Shown: one piece after another, positions 36,400 through 48,208 of the stretch | How the letters are laid out: each line of letters begins with the position of its first letter | How positions within the stretch are numbered: position 1 is the stretch's first letter | The notes under the pieces: generated by a model | The model's input: only the letters and a program-made list of their open reading frames with translations | What the model was told of the DNA's origin: nothing | Database searches by the model: none | Source of the DNA: Heliocidaris erythrogramma | Lineage: Eukaryota; Echinodermata; Echinoidea; Camarodonta; Echinometridae | DNA length: 64,000 bases | Direction of reading: 5' to 3' | Assembly (NCBI GenBank): GCA_025617745.1 | Contig: CM046853.1 | Location: 15,605,174-15,669,173 of the forward strand | Translations under genes and position numbers: made by a program

Positions 36400-37720
36400 C
36401 TGTGTTAAAAACAGACTCGGAAAAATACGTTCTCCATAGGTATAACACGTGAAAATATGTCTCACTTTTTCTTGATATTTCATATCTTACTCTATCTTTT
36501 TCAAGTCTGATTTTTGCACGAGAACAAGGATGGATAATTAAAAAAACATTTCTTGAACCTTTTTTGTCAATAAATGCCGATATGAATCCCTTGGATCATG
36601 CCTGCTTTTTGACAGAGTCATCTGCCATAGGGTTAACACGTGAAAACATCGATTTTAAAGATGATTATATAGTTCCTCTAGTATTACCTTGAATTTAGTG
36701 CAAATGTGGCTTACATGTAATTTGAGACTCTGAAAAAGGCTTAATGAAGGCTCAAAAGGTGCAAGGGACCCCGCATAAATCCCCATGAATATGCTTTGGG
36801 CCTTCCATCTCCCATAGCCTACGGGAATTTTTGAATGATTATAATTCCCGCAGAAAAAATGTGCCTTGAATAAAATTTAAAGCTCTGAAAATGTATAATT
36901 AAGACTCAACTAGTTGAGTAGACCCCGCATAAATCCCCTGGAATATGCATGCTTTTTACCTAAAAAAGGTCTCTCCGTAGGTTTACACGCGAAAACAAGG
37001 AATTTTAGGATGATTATAATTCCCATAATTTTTATTTGAAATTATAAAAAACGCGATTCACATCAAATTTAAAGCTCTGAAAAGGTATAATGAAGGCTTG
37101 GTGAGTCCAGTAAACCCCCCATAAATCCCCGGGACTATGCATGCTTTTTACCTAAAAAAAGTCTCTCCGTAGGTTTACACGCGAAAACAATTAAGGAATT
37201 TTAGGATGATTATAATTCCCATAATTTTTATTTGAAATTATAAAAAACGCGATTCACATGAAATTTAAAGCTCTGATAAGGTATAATGAAGGCTTGGTGA
37301 GTCCATAAATCCCCGGGAATATGCATGCTTTTGGCCTTCCAGCTCCCATAGGTTAACACATGAAAACAGGGGTTTTGAAATGATTTTAATTCCCCTAGTA
37401 TATATTTGAAATTATGAAAAATGTGATTTACATGAAATTTAAAGCTCTGAAAGGGTATAATTGAGGATCGATGAGTCCAATAAACCCCCCATAAATCCAC
37501 GGGAATATGCATGCTTTTGGCCTTCCAGCTCCCATTGGTTAACACATGAAAACAGGGGTTTTGAAATGATTTTAATTCCCCTAGTATTTATTTGAAATTA
37601 GGAAAAATGTGATTTACATGAAATTTAAAGCTATGGAAGGGTATAATTGAGGCTCGGTGAGTCTCATAAACCCCGCACAAATCCCCGGGAATATGCATGC
37701 TTTCGACCAAAAAAAAAAAA
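36400..37720. repeat. Minisatellite of about seven ~160-200-bp units upstream of FAAP100
   Basis: Units share ATAGGTTAACACGTGAAAAC, GATGATTATAATTCCC, AAATTTAAAGCTCTGAAAA, CCCCGCATAAATCCCC and GGAATATGCATGC. The array starts about 100-150 bp upstream of the FAAP100 start codon, so it abuts or includes the promoter. Confidence 0.85.
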
Positions 37721-38057
37721 AATTTGCCATACTACACGTGCATTCCAATTTGTTATTGATGACCTAATGTAAATGGCGTGTACCGATCACGTGAGTGACA
37801 ACATCCAATGAGAGCGTGCACTAGCAGACGACCACGTAGCAGACGTACGTCCGCCCGAAAGCAAACTCGGCCTAGCCAGTTAGAAGAAAATCTAACTAAA
37901 TTCCAGTTCACTACTATATTTCTAATGTACCAGAGGCAAAATTCAATGTGTTAAATTCATAAATTCGTATAATCAATGTTCTATCACCGCATTACGCATG
38001 GCCTAATGGCCGATGTTCATGCAAGCAGCATGGAATACCTGAGCGGAATAGGTGCAT

Positions 38058-38405
38058 GGACATGATTAGTCTAGTTCTGGACTCTTTTTATTGATTTTTT
38101 TATTCGCCGACTATGCGCGATAAGCCGAGTGATACCGAGAACCTGTTGGCCCCGAAAAAAAAAGAGTCCAGTGCAATTGCTCCACGCTAGACGACTTTCC
38201 CTGAGATTTTTCAGGGAGAGCAATTAAAATTGGCCGCACCTCCCCAGCTAAAGCGCTAGTGAACCTTTGACCCCTGACGTCAGCGTGGAGCAATTGCACT
38301 GGACTCTTTTTTTCCGGGGCCAACATGTTCTCGGGATCGCGCGCGTATAGTCGGCGAATAAAAAAAAATCAATAAAAAGAGTCCAGAACTAGACTAGGAC
38401 ATGAT
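38058..38405. mobile_element. 330-bp Mutator-like foldback element with 9-bp target duplication
   Basis: The element (38067-38396) has inverted arms of about 120 bp starting TAGTCTAGTTCTGGACTC, with small differences between arms (for example the CGATAAGCCGAGTGATACCGAG region). Flanks are GGACATGAT at 38058-38066 and 38397-38405. Long terminal inverted repeats plus a 9-bp duplication fit the Mutator (MULE) group. Noncoding. Confidence 0.85.
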
Positions 38406-40516
38406 AGGTGTCTAGCACTATCTAGGCTTGGTCTACCCCTCTGCGATCCCGATCGAGGTGGTGGCGTTCCCGATGATATGTCAGTTTGCCAAAACTTGGC
38501 TCATCGAGGTTTTTTTGCTTGCTGTTCGTTGTTTGCTTGTCTTTGGTACCGAGAGACCGACAATGTAGTGTGTGTGTGTGGGGGGGGGGGGGGGGGGGGC
38601 TTCTGAACCATTGGCAGATCCGGGGGGGGCACAGCGGGCCCGTGCCCCCCCCCCCTTTTGGAAGAGAAGTATGAATTTTGACCATAGACGATCCGCCATT
38701 TTCTCCGTTGTGCCCCCCTTTTAGAGTGAAGACCTTTACTGAGCGATTTTTGAAGGTTTGGCGAAATTTTTTTTTTGTCCATACAATTTTATTTAAAAGC
38801 CTCCTAAATCCGCCACTGATCCATGCCCGGACTGTCAGGTCAGTCTTGCGGGGTGGGCCTTTTTACAAGTTTTTTCTAAGATGGTTAATAGAACGGCATT
38901 TTTAGGCTCTTGGGCTTCCAAACTAAATTTGGTGCTCGATCCGGGTTTTTCACAATTTAGGCAAGATCCCGTATATGCCAACTTGGCCGATTCGCCCCCT
39001 CTTGATCCGCCCCTGCTATTCTGTCATGGATGTGAAGAATATAATTGCGTAGTGTTGGTGGTCGATCTCATTAAATTGAAAGATTGGGGGGGGGGAGCAA
39101 TAAGAGATCATTTTTATTTTTATTTTTTTTTTAATTTTGTTCCAATTGCTTTATTTTTACTGTTTGTTTTTGTTGGGTTTTTTTTTTTTTTTTTGCTCAG
39201 TGATTTTGTTTTTAATCATGTAAATCACTTGTAACGGTTGTGATTTCTTTTGATTTCCTAATAAAAAAACAAATTAAAAAAATAAGAGATCATTATTTTT
39301 TCCTCAATTCTATTGGAGTCATTTTTACAGATCTGTTGTAAGAGAGAAAAGAGAGTATGAGAAAATTGAGGGGGGGGGGGTAGAGACAAAGAGAGATGGG
39401 GGCAAAAGTAATGGGATATTCCTACAAATACAGAATAGGACTGGTAATAAATAAATTATATCATCAGCTGCTATATTGTTGGTTACTAGCTAATTCAATT
39501 CAAAACACGGAGGCCACCCCCCCCCCCCCCTTTTCGTACAATCGGTAAAGGCCCTATTGCGTTGGTGGTGGTTTCGGGGCAAGCCCCTATACTGTTTTCT
39601 TCGCCTGTCGTCTCACATTTCTACAGCAGAATATTACAAATAACTTACTGTAAGTTGGTTATATTGTTGGCGTATCCAGGAATGCAGGGAGAGGGGGAGA
39701 CTCACGTCTGACGAACAAAGAAATCAGCAGATGCATTCTATTTTGAATTTTTAGGACAAACAAGGAAAAAAATTATCACAGTTTTCAGATTATTTCTATG
39801 GGGGGGGGGGGTACACATTTCCTTTCATATTATGTCAGATTTTGTTTTGGCTGGCACATAGGGGCATGTACATTCCTGGATAATCTTGGATACGCCACCC
39901 TTAACGTAATCTTTATATTTATATAAGGAATTGCTCGCACGCAATCTCATTTTATTAAAGCCTTTTCTAGCTGTCTTGAATTTAAAAAGAATAGGGCTAA
40001 TAAAATTACATTGCAGGTCTATAATCCCTATAACTTCCATAAATCATATCAAATGAAATAAAGATAGCACATTATTATTTTTAAATAACTTTTTCGACAT
40101 TCCCGTCAGATATCGCAGTGTTTGCTCATATAGAGCTTAATATCAGGGAACATGTTTGGACCCCCATCATCACATAAATATTAATAGCAATTTCATAGCA
40201 ATAACTTTAACAAAAATACAAACATCTAGTCCGAGGCCCCGCTCCCAACTCTCTCCCTCTCCTCCCTGGTGCAGTTAGAGTTGATTCCTATCTGTTTTGG
40301 GACATAATTTTGTATTTGAAGGGACAATATCAAGATTATGCCCTTTAGTTACGGCTTTACCAAAAGGCAAAAGCGCTGTCCAGAAAAAGAAGAAAAAATA
40401 AAGAAAGTAAAAAAATACAAACATCTTGATTAAGACTATAACCTTTCCCTCCGGGCCGATCGACATGTACCACAATATATACGCGTGCTTTATTTCGGCA
40501 CTGAGCACTCTTCGCT
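38406..40516. other. Low-complexity, homopolymer-rich intergenic stretch
   Basis: Holds several G or C runs (38580, 38648, 39369, 39519, 39799), T-rich runs near 39120-39195 and decayed repeat text. No gene seen. Confidence 0.4.
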
Positions 40517-40528
40517 GGGCGTTGTGCA

Positions 40529-40564
40529 CACAGAACTCCTAAAGACGTCTTTAGGAGTTCTGTG
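40529..40564. repeat. 36-bp perfect palindrome inside the SINE 1 head
   Basis: CACAGAACTCCTAAAGAC followed directly by its reverse complement. It lies in a 48-bp segment that interrupts GTTGTG|GCGTGCG relative to SINE 2. Confidence 0.85.
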
Positions 40565-40859
40565 GTTGCGCATGTGGCGTGCGCCTGTAATCCAGCTACC
40601 AGTGATTCAGCGGACCCAGGTTCGAGACCGAGTCACGTCTTTCGGATGGTGACGTTAAAGGTCGGTCCCAGACGTAAATAATCATATCTGATTGATACTT
40701 TTTTTTTTTCAATGATCTTTATTAACGATTCCATGAAACAAATTATACAATCATATTCTCTTTGAATGTTTTAACAATATAAACAAATAAAATAGTTTAT
40801 CATCACTTATATAATTATCATGCAAAATATTCTTCCTCTGGAATGTAAAATCAAAACTA

Positions 40860-42000
40860 ATTAATTTGAACGAAATCCGTCAAGAAATGCAGAAGTAAGA
40901 GTGCAAGAAATGGAAAAATGACCTTTGACCCTATAAAGGACGGAACAATGAGGGCAGCATCACCAAAAATTAAATATGTGTAGATTATACCAAGATACAT
41001 CTCCATACAAAATTTGAATGAAATCCGTCAAGAAATGCAGAAGAGTGCACAAAAGGGACAAATGACCTTTGACCCTATAAAGGACGGAACAATGAGGGCA
41101 GCATCACCAAACAGTAAAGATGTGTAGATTATACCAAGATACATCTCCATACAAAATTTGAAAGAAATCCATCAAGAAATGTGGCCTGCAGAGTGAACTC
41201 ATGCCATCCCTTGAAGTATGACCTTTGACCCTATAAAAGGCGGGACACTGGTGGCAGCATCACCAAAAAGTACAGATTTTTAGATTACACCAAGGGACAC
41301 CTTCATGCAAAATTTGAACGAAATCCGTCGAGAAATGCAGAAGTAAGAGTGCAAGAAAGGGAAAAATGACCTTTGACCCTATAAAGGACGGAACAATGAG
41401 GGCAGCATCACCAAAAATTAAACATATGTAGATTATACCAAGATACATCTCCATACAAAATTTGAACAAAATCCGTTGAGAAATGTGGCCTGCAGAGTGC
41501 ACTCACGCCATGCCCTGAAGTATGACCTTTGACCCTATAAAAGACGGAACACTGGTGGCAGCATCACCAAACACTATAGGTTTTTAAATTACACCAAGAG
41601 ACACCTTCATGCAAAATTTGAACGAAATCCGTTGAGAAATGTGACCGCCAGAGCGCACATAAGAGTACACACAAGACATCTATCAAAATATGACCTTTGA
41701 CCCTATAAAAGACGGAACACTGGGGGCAGCATCACCAAAATCTATAGGGTTCCAGATTTTACCAAGAGACACCTTCATACAAAATTTGAACAAAATCCGT
41801 TGAGAAATGTGACCGCTAGAGCGCACACAAACTATGCCCAAAAATATGGCCTTTTACCCTATAAAAGACGGAACACTGGGGGCAGCATCACCAGAAACTA
41901 TAGGGGTCCAGATTTTACCAAGATACACGTCCACAGGAAGTCTGAAAAAAATTCGTCGAGAAATGTGACCGCTAGAGCGCACACAAGAATGTGACGCGGC
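40860..42000. repeat. Minisatellite of about eight ~150-bp units in the L1-Tx1 3' region
   Basis: Units share TGACCTTTGACCCTATAAA, GGCAGCATCACCAAA, ACCAAGATACATCTCCATAC and AAATCCGTYGAGAAATG. Ends against a (GGC)7 run near 41998-42018. Confidence 0.8.
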
Positions 42001-42654
42001 GGCGGCGGCGGCGGCGGCGAAACGCTGCTGAATCCAAAGTATCCTCCGGCATACTGCCGGGGGATACAATAATATTAGTGTGATGATGTATATCCAAACA
42101 AAGTGAACGAATCATAATTTTTCGGAATCTATTATTTAAAAAAAATAAAAAACAAAAACAAACAACGACAAGGACCCCCTCCCTACCCACATATGCCCCT
42201 ACCTACCCCATTCCCTCCGGAACTACCACTGCGTAGAAACCTTCCATCCCTCCCACCCACACTTAAAATCAAAATAAAATAAAAATCACAACTGAAATAT
42301 TTCAGTGACTTTTATACATGATCATATGAACAATAGAAGATAAGGCTTGACACACTGAAATACATTACTAGAAATACAATTAATCATCACTAAAACTATT
42401 TCAATGAATTGAACATGTTAAACATCAAAGGAGAGAGAAAAAAAAACCTTAACAATTTTATAAGAGAGAGAGAAACAAAATGAGTGATATCTTTCTTCTT
42501 TACCAAAAAACCTACCCCTTTGACCTTCCCTAACCCCCACCCTCCTTTAAAAAAAAACACAAAACACAAACAACCGCAACACACCCACACAGACACACCA
42601 CACTACACACACACATTCACAAATCCTCTTTCAACTCTCTCTCTCACCCTCTCC

Positions 42655-45617
42655 TTACCCCTGGATATCGCCCCCAGTCCTGCCATGTCGGTGCAATCTC
42701 TCCCATTTTAACAAATGCTTATCTAACTTATTCCTTTTAATAGCTATTGCTTTTTCTTCATTTTGATATTCTAACAAGATTTGAAAACATCTTTCTTGAG
42801 TAGGAACTCTTCCCTCTGACCTTGTCTTAAAAATAATATATTTCATTAAGAAAATCACAGTATTGCAAAATTTAATTTCAGGGTCGGATCCAGTAATTCC
42901 CACGTGTATTTCCTTCCACTCTGCCTTCCGGAGATTTGCTAAACCTAGTTTTTCAATAACTATTTGCCATAAAACCTTTACATCACGACAAGCCCAAAAT
43001 AGGTGTTCGTATGATTCCGATTTATGCTTGCAGAATGAACAGTAATTGTTATCAACAAATCCAAATTTGAAAAGATGTTCATTTGTGTATATTGCACCAT
43101 GGAGTAATTTATACTGAAATTCCCTGACTTTCGGCAAAATTGTTGTAGTTCTAAGTCTTATGAATATTTGTGAAATTTCTTTTTCTGAAAAATCAAAATG
43201 GTTGTGATCATCTTTTATTCGTAAAGTATACAGGTGCTGGAGATTAGTTACAAAGTTTTCGTAAACCGTTCTAGATGGTACATCTTTCAGAAAAATAACT
43301 TTTCCAAAAATCTTCAAAGAAATATTATAATTGTCTACGTCATTTAAGCATAAGTCCTGGAAGTTCCCTTTATATTTTCCGCTTTTCAAAACGACATCAC
43401 TTATCTTCCAAATTTCCATAATATTTTCAGCATGCACTCATGCCCAGTCTATGAAAATAATTTGTTTTCACCTGTTCTCTCTCAAGAATGTGATCGACTA
43501 GGTAAATATTCTTTTTAAACAACTCTTCATCAAAAATCATTTTACCTCTCAAAAGGTAGTTTTTATTATTTAAAATAATTGGATTGAATTTTCCTTCAAA
43601 GTTCCCGTTTTCCTCAATATCCTGCCAAGCCTTTAAAATCTCTAAATAAAACTGCGAGGCTTTCAGATTCAATAACCTAATATCATAATTACAAAGCGAG
43701 ATAAACCTTCCACCCACTTTTCTAAAGATGTAATCAAAATAAAGTTTCCAGCCCATATTTGTTTCCCCATAAAGTAATCGTTTTAACCACATTACCCTTT
43801 GGGTTTTCACAAATAAATCAAAATCCATCATCCTTAAGCCACCATCCCTGTAGTCTTGATAGCAAATATCTCTTTTAATTCTATCTTTTCCATTCCATAT
43901 GAAATCAAAGCTAATTTTCTTAATTTCTATTCCTACCCACCTTGGAACAACTAATGACGACGAAACGTAGTTTAATTTTGACAAGGCATATGTTTTGAGC
44001 AAATGTACTTTCCCCATCACTGTTAAATCTCTCTGTTTCCACCACCACAAAAGTCTTTTAATTCTACTCAAGATTTCTTTATAATTCAAATCTTCCATTC
44101 TCATTGCATCGAGGCAAAAATATACGCCTAAAATCTTCATTTCCGTTACAATATTACCAAAAGGTAATGTTCCCGACTCTCTTCTATTTTTACCTATTCT
44201 CATTACATTGGTTTTTTCACTTAATTTATAGAAAGCTAGGAATATATCTTGTATTCTTTTAATCGATGATTCATTCCTTACAAACATTGTCATGTCATCG
44301 GCATACAGAATTTATCGAATTTCAGAATTATCGAATTCCACTCCTTTAATAGCACTATCATTTCTAAGGGCGTGAGCCATAGTTTATATAACTAGCAAAA
44401 ACAAATACGGTGAAAGCGGGTCCCCCTGCCTTACCCCTCTCTTAATATAAAAATAACCTGTAGAGAAGCCTCCATTCATAACGCAACTACTAATTCCATT
44501 ATACATGGTTTTAACCCAAGAACAAAAATACTGTCCAAACCCAAATAATTCCAATACTTTGAAAAGAAATTTGTGTGAGACAGAGTCAAAAGCCTTTTGA
44601 AAATCGACTGCTATAAGGAAAACATCTTCCTCACAATGGTTATTACAGTGAAAAATTACATCCTCTATCAAACGTATAGCTTCACCAATATGTCTACCAT
44701 TTATATAGCCTACTTGATCAGCAAAAATAACATCATTCAGGACGTCCTTTATTCGTTTTGCCATTACTTTTGATATTATCTTATAGTCGGTGTTCAACAG
44801 CGTAATTGGTCTATAATTTTTAGCATATAAAGGATCCTTACCGTCTTTTTCAATTAATGTTATGACACCTTGTTTCTGAGAAGTCGATAAACAACCTTTT
44901 TCAATTGCTTCATTAAAAACATCAACCAGTAACCCTCCTAACTGCGGCGGCCAAAATGTGAGATAAAATTCTGCTTTAAACCCATCATTACCAGGGGATT
45001 TATTAATTTTCATACTTGTTAGTGCTTTATAACATTCTTCTCTGGTAATTTTTCCTTCACATGTGTTCTTACTTTCGACGCTTAGGCGCGGTAAATATTT
45101 ACAAAATATACTATCTTCTTTTAAATCAGCCTCCACATCTAAATTTTTTTGTATACAAATTTTTATAAAAGCCTCTCAATGTTTGCAATATTGTTTTCCT
45201 GTCTGTCACAACCTCCCCATTATCACTGACCAGTTCCCTTATTTGAGTTTTCTTTTTATTAGAACGAAGTATCTGCTCAAAGTACTCTTTATTATGTTCA
45301 CCATCTTCGTACCAAACAGCTCTTGACCTGACCTTGAGTCTATCTACGGACATATTATATAATTTCTTTAGCTGACTTTTTTTAGCTTCTATATTTTTGA
45401 TAACTGAGGAACTATTGGGAGAGAGGACTAGATCTTCCTCTAGTGATATTATTTCTTTTTCAAGTTGTTGTATATTGTGTCTCCTTTCTTTCGATTTCTT
45501 CCTAGCGTATTTCGAAGCATAATTTCTCATTTTCATTTTAAGAAAGTCCCAAAATGAAGATATATTATTGAATTCTTTCAACCACTTTATTTCCACCACT
45601 CTGATTTCCTCACACAT
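42655..45617 (-). pseudogene. L1-Tx1 reverse transcriptase and C-terminal region
   Basis: Linker (45617-45126), RT core with NDGFKAEFYLTFWPPQLGG, NYRPITLLNTDYKIISKVMA, FQKAFDSVSHKFLF and RGVRQGDPLSPYLF (45136-44384), a YADD box just before 44293, thumb region (44293-43427) and a CSFCKHKSESYEHLFWAC zinc-knuckle (RVT zinc-binding) with stop at 42655. The pieces are in shifted frames with at least three breaks, so it is inactive. The family is assigned from the RT and zinc-knuckle style. Confidence 0.85.
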
Positions 45618-45668
45618 CCCCTGTACAAAGTCTTTATCTAAACATAAAGTATTATTAAATTTCCAATA

Positions 45669-45911
45669 TTATTTTCCATGCATTTCATTACCTCGTAATG
45701 GTTTCAGTTCTAAAAGGATTCCCGAATGGTCAGGAGCAATTAAAGTTATAATATCACATGTATTTCTTTTACTTTCCAAATTTCTTGAAATAAACCAGTA
45801 GTCAAGACGACTTTGCACAAGTGGGGTATTCTGTCTAAAAGTAAATTTCTTTGTCGTTGGGTTTTGTTTCCTCCATATATCAATTAATTCAAGTTTACTT
45901 AAAAACACTTC
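45669..45911 (-). pseudogene. L1-Tx1 endonuclease, C-terminal part
   Basis: Reads LEVFLSKLELIDIWRKQNP, then PLVQSRLDYWFISRNLE and APDHSGILLELKPLRG: the SRLDYWFIS and DHSG blocks hold the Asp and His of the AP-endonuclease active site. Continues the N-terminal part at 48723-48209 across the inserted SINE 2. Confidence 0.85.
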
Positions 45912-45988
45912 TAATTGTGTGTGTGTGTGTGTGTGTGTAATTGGGTTTTTACAGACGTGTATCAATCAGTTATGATTATTTACGTCTG

Positions 45989-48108
45989 GGACCGACCTTT
46001 AACGTAATAGTAGTAGTAGTAGTATTTATTTTCCGTTCAGTTAAAACAAAACAATAACATACATGTACATTATAAGTGTTTACATTTGAATGAAACGGCT
46101 GGATAACCCATATTCAGCTGTGCCAGGCACGACACTACTGGTCTTCCATGGGGTCCAGGAAGCATAAAAAATAAATTAATTGTATAAATATCAAACATGA
46201 CATATGATTAATAATTCAAAGAATATAAGAAGATACAAGACAAAATTACAGTGGTAGTTATACGTAAGGACTACTAACACTCCCCCCCCCCCCCCCCCAA
46301 TACAGAACATACAGAATCCCGAGGCTGGAATATATCAAGTTATCAAGGTCAGAATGATTTAACAGAGTGGAACAACGATAGTTCACGTTTGAAAGCATTC
46401 AGTGTTGAGGCAGTTCGTACAAATACAGGAAGATTATTATAGGCCATGACTCCTCTATACTTGAAACTTCTTTTCAAAAAATCAGTACGAGGCTTTGGCG
46501 TACATAGTTTTTCACCAAAGCGTAAGTCATATTTATGCACAGAAATATTAAAAGAGTCTGAAATGTAGGTAGGAGTCATATCATTAAGGGATTTGAACAT
46601 GTAAGTTAGTAAATGCTGATTTCTCCGGTCTTGTAACGTTTCCCAGTTAAGGGCATTGTGTATTTCTAAATTAGGTATACGAGAGTCACGGTTGATATGT
46701 AAAATTAAACGTCCAGCACGGTTTTGGAGTTTTTGTAATCTTTCAGTTACATATTTACAGGCCGAGCCATATATGATATCTCCGTAGTCAAAGTGGGGAA
46801 GAACAACTGCATTATACACTAATTTTAATATAGATTCATTTAAGGTGCTTCTTAATCTGCCAAGAAAGCTTACCATTTGTCCTAATTTTTTAATCATCTT
46901 ATCTGTGTGAATATTCCATTTAATTTGCTCATCACAAATGACACCTAAGTACTTGACATTATCTACTTGTTTAATTTGGGTCCTGGAAAGGGTGACATTT
47001 AAGTTCTTTTCTTTTGACAGCATATATCGACTCCCAATTAACATACAAACTGTTTTTTCATAATTTACACTAAGTCTATTTTTATTCATCCAGTGATCTA
47101 AAAGAAGAAGATCAGTGTTTAAAACCGATTCAATTTTACGTACTGATGTATCGGAGTAATAAAGAACTGTGTCATCTGCATATAATTTCAAACAGCTTGA
47201 CTTAACATTTTTTGCAAGATCGTTGACATATATGATAAATAAGAGAGGCCCTAAAAGAGATCCTTGCGGGACCCCGCAAGATATAGGTTTGGATGATGAA
47301 AGAGAATGATTAACAAGTGTTTTGCATGTTCTTCCACTTAGATAGCTATAGAACCAGTTACTAGTCAAATTTTTAATGCCGATGCTATTCATTTTCTTCA
47401 TAAGAATTTGATGGTCAACAGTGTCGAATGCTTTTCGCAGATCGATAAATACGGCGCCTGTATATTTAGAATCGTCCATGGCTTGTAGCCAGTCATCCGT
47501 GACCTTTATCAAAGTGGATGTGGTCGAATGTTTAGGTCTGAATCCAGACTGTTCTCTACATAAAATATCATGTTTATGTAAGTAGTCTAGTAATTGGCGT
47601 TGTACAACGCGTTCTAAAATCTTTGACACACAAGGCAATAACGAAATTGGCCTGAAATTACCCGGTGAAGATGTATCACCCTTTTTATGTATAGGAACAA
47701 CTTTAGCTGCTTTCCAAGGATTTGGGAATTTTCCCATTTCCATTGATTTGTTGATTAAGTAAGTGAGGACGGGAACAATTTCTATGGCACTTAACTTCAA
47801 GATGAATACTGAGATTCCATCAAGACCAATTGATTTTTTATTTTTCAATTTTCTGATTAATTTCAGTGTTTCAGTTTCGCTTATGGGTGTAAAGCTAAAC
47901 GTGCTGTCCAAAGTTTCGCTGCTGTCGAACGGAAGGTGAACTGATGGAATTTGATCGGCTAAAGTTGTTCCAATACTTGCAAAATACGAGTTAAAATCTT
48001 CGGCTACTTTACAGCTTTCATTTGCATCACCTATTGAAGAGTTACTTTTATTATCAGAAATGACTGATTTTAAAATTTTCCATGTTTTTCTTGGACCGAC
48101 CTTTAACG
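45989..48108 (-). mobile_element. LINE 2: CR1/L2-type LINE, 5'-truncated, perfect 16-bp target duplication
   Basis: The element body is 46005-48092. GGACCGACCTTTAACG occurs at 45989-46004 and 48093-48108. The 3' end on the minus strand has AATAAA followed by a (TAC)n tail. No endonuclease part is left, so it is 5'-truncated. The clade is from RT style and the trinucleotide tail. Confidence 0.88.
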
Positions 48109-48115
48109 TCACCAT
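46349..48115 (-). CDS. LINE 2 reverse transcriptase, 588-codon open frame
   Basis: Retroelement reverse transcriptase for target-primed reverse transcription. RT blocks in order: VVPIHKKGDTSSPGNFRPIS, GFRPKHSTTSTL, VFIDLRKAFDTVDHQIL, SCGVPQGSLLGPLLFIIYVN and LKLYADDTVLYY (catalytic ADD), followed by the thumb (NYEKTVCMLIGSR, VDNVKYLGVICDEQIKW) and a C-terminal region ending FKRELSLFHSVKSF. No stop or frameshift, in contrast to the surrounding L1-Tx1. The first eight codons (MVTLKVGP) come from the flanking SINE 2; the LINE itself starts at RKTWKIL. Lacking the 5' endonuclease, it is not a complete element. Confidence 0.88.
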   Translation of the reverse strand: MVTLKVGPRKTWKILKSVISDNKSNSSIGDANESCKVAEDFNSYFASIGTTLADQIPSVHLPFDSSETLDSTFSFTPISETETLKLIRKLKNKKSIGLDGISVFILKLSAIEIVPVLTYLINKSMEMGKFPNPWKAAKVVPIHKKGDTSSPGNFRPISLLPCVSKILERVVQRQLLDYLHKHDILCREQSGFRPKHSTTSTLIKVTDDWLQAMDDSKYTGAVFIDLRKAFDTVDHQILMKKMNSIGIKNLTSNWFYSYLSGRTCKTLVNHSLSSSKPISCGVPQGSLLGPLLFIIYVNDLAKNVKSSCLKLYADDTVLYYSDTSVRKIESVLNTDLLLLDHWMNKNRLSVNYEKTVCMLIGSRYMLSKEKNLNVTLSRTQIKQVDNVKYLGVICDEQIKWNIHTDKMIKKLGQMVSFLGRLRSTLNESILKLVYNAVVLPHFDYGDIIYGSACKYVTERLQKLQNRAGRLILHINRDSRIPNLEIHNALNWETLQDRRNQHLLTYMFKSLNDMTPTYISDSFNISVHKYDLRFGEKLCTPKPRTDFLKRSFKYRGVMAYNNLPVFVRTASTLNAFKRELSLFHSVKSF

Positions 48116-48208
48116 CCGAAAGACGTGACTCAGTCTCGAACCTGGGTCCGCTGAATCAGTTTATAACCTCCACTGGTGGCTGGATTACAGGCGCACGCCA
48201 CAACGCCC

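Larger units (their letters stand above)
45915..48208 (-). mobile_element. SINE 2: second copy of the 7SL-like SINE, split by LINE 2
   Basis: Minus strand. Head 48208-48093: GGGCGTTGTGGCGTGCGCC, TGTAATCCAGCCACCAGTGG, CCCAGGTTCGAGACTGAGTC, ACGTCTTTCGGATGGTGACG. Tail 46004-45915: GGTCGGTCCCAGACGTAAAT, GATTGATACACGTCTG, AAAAACCCAATT and (AC)n. It sits inside the L1-Tx1 endonuclease between FVNKL and LEVFLSK. Confidence 0.82.
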
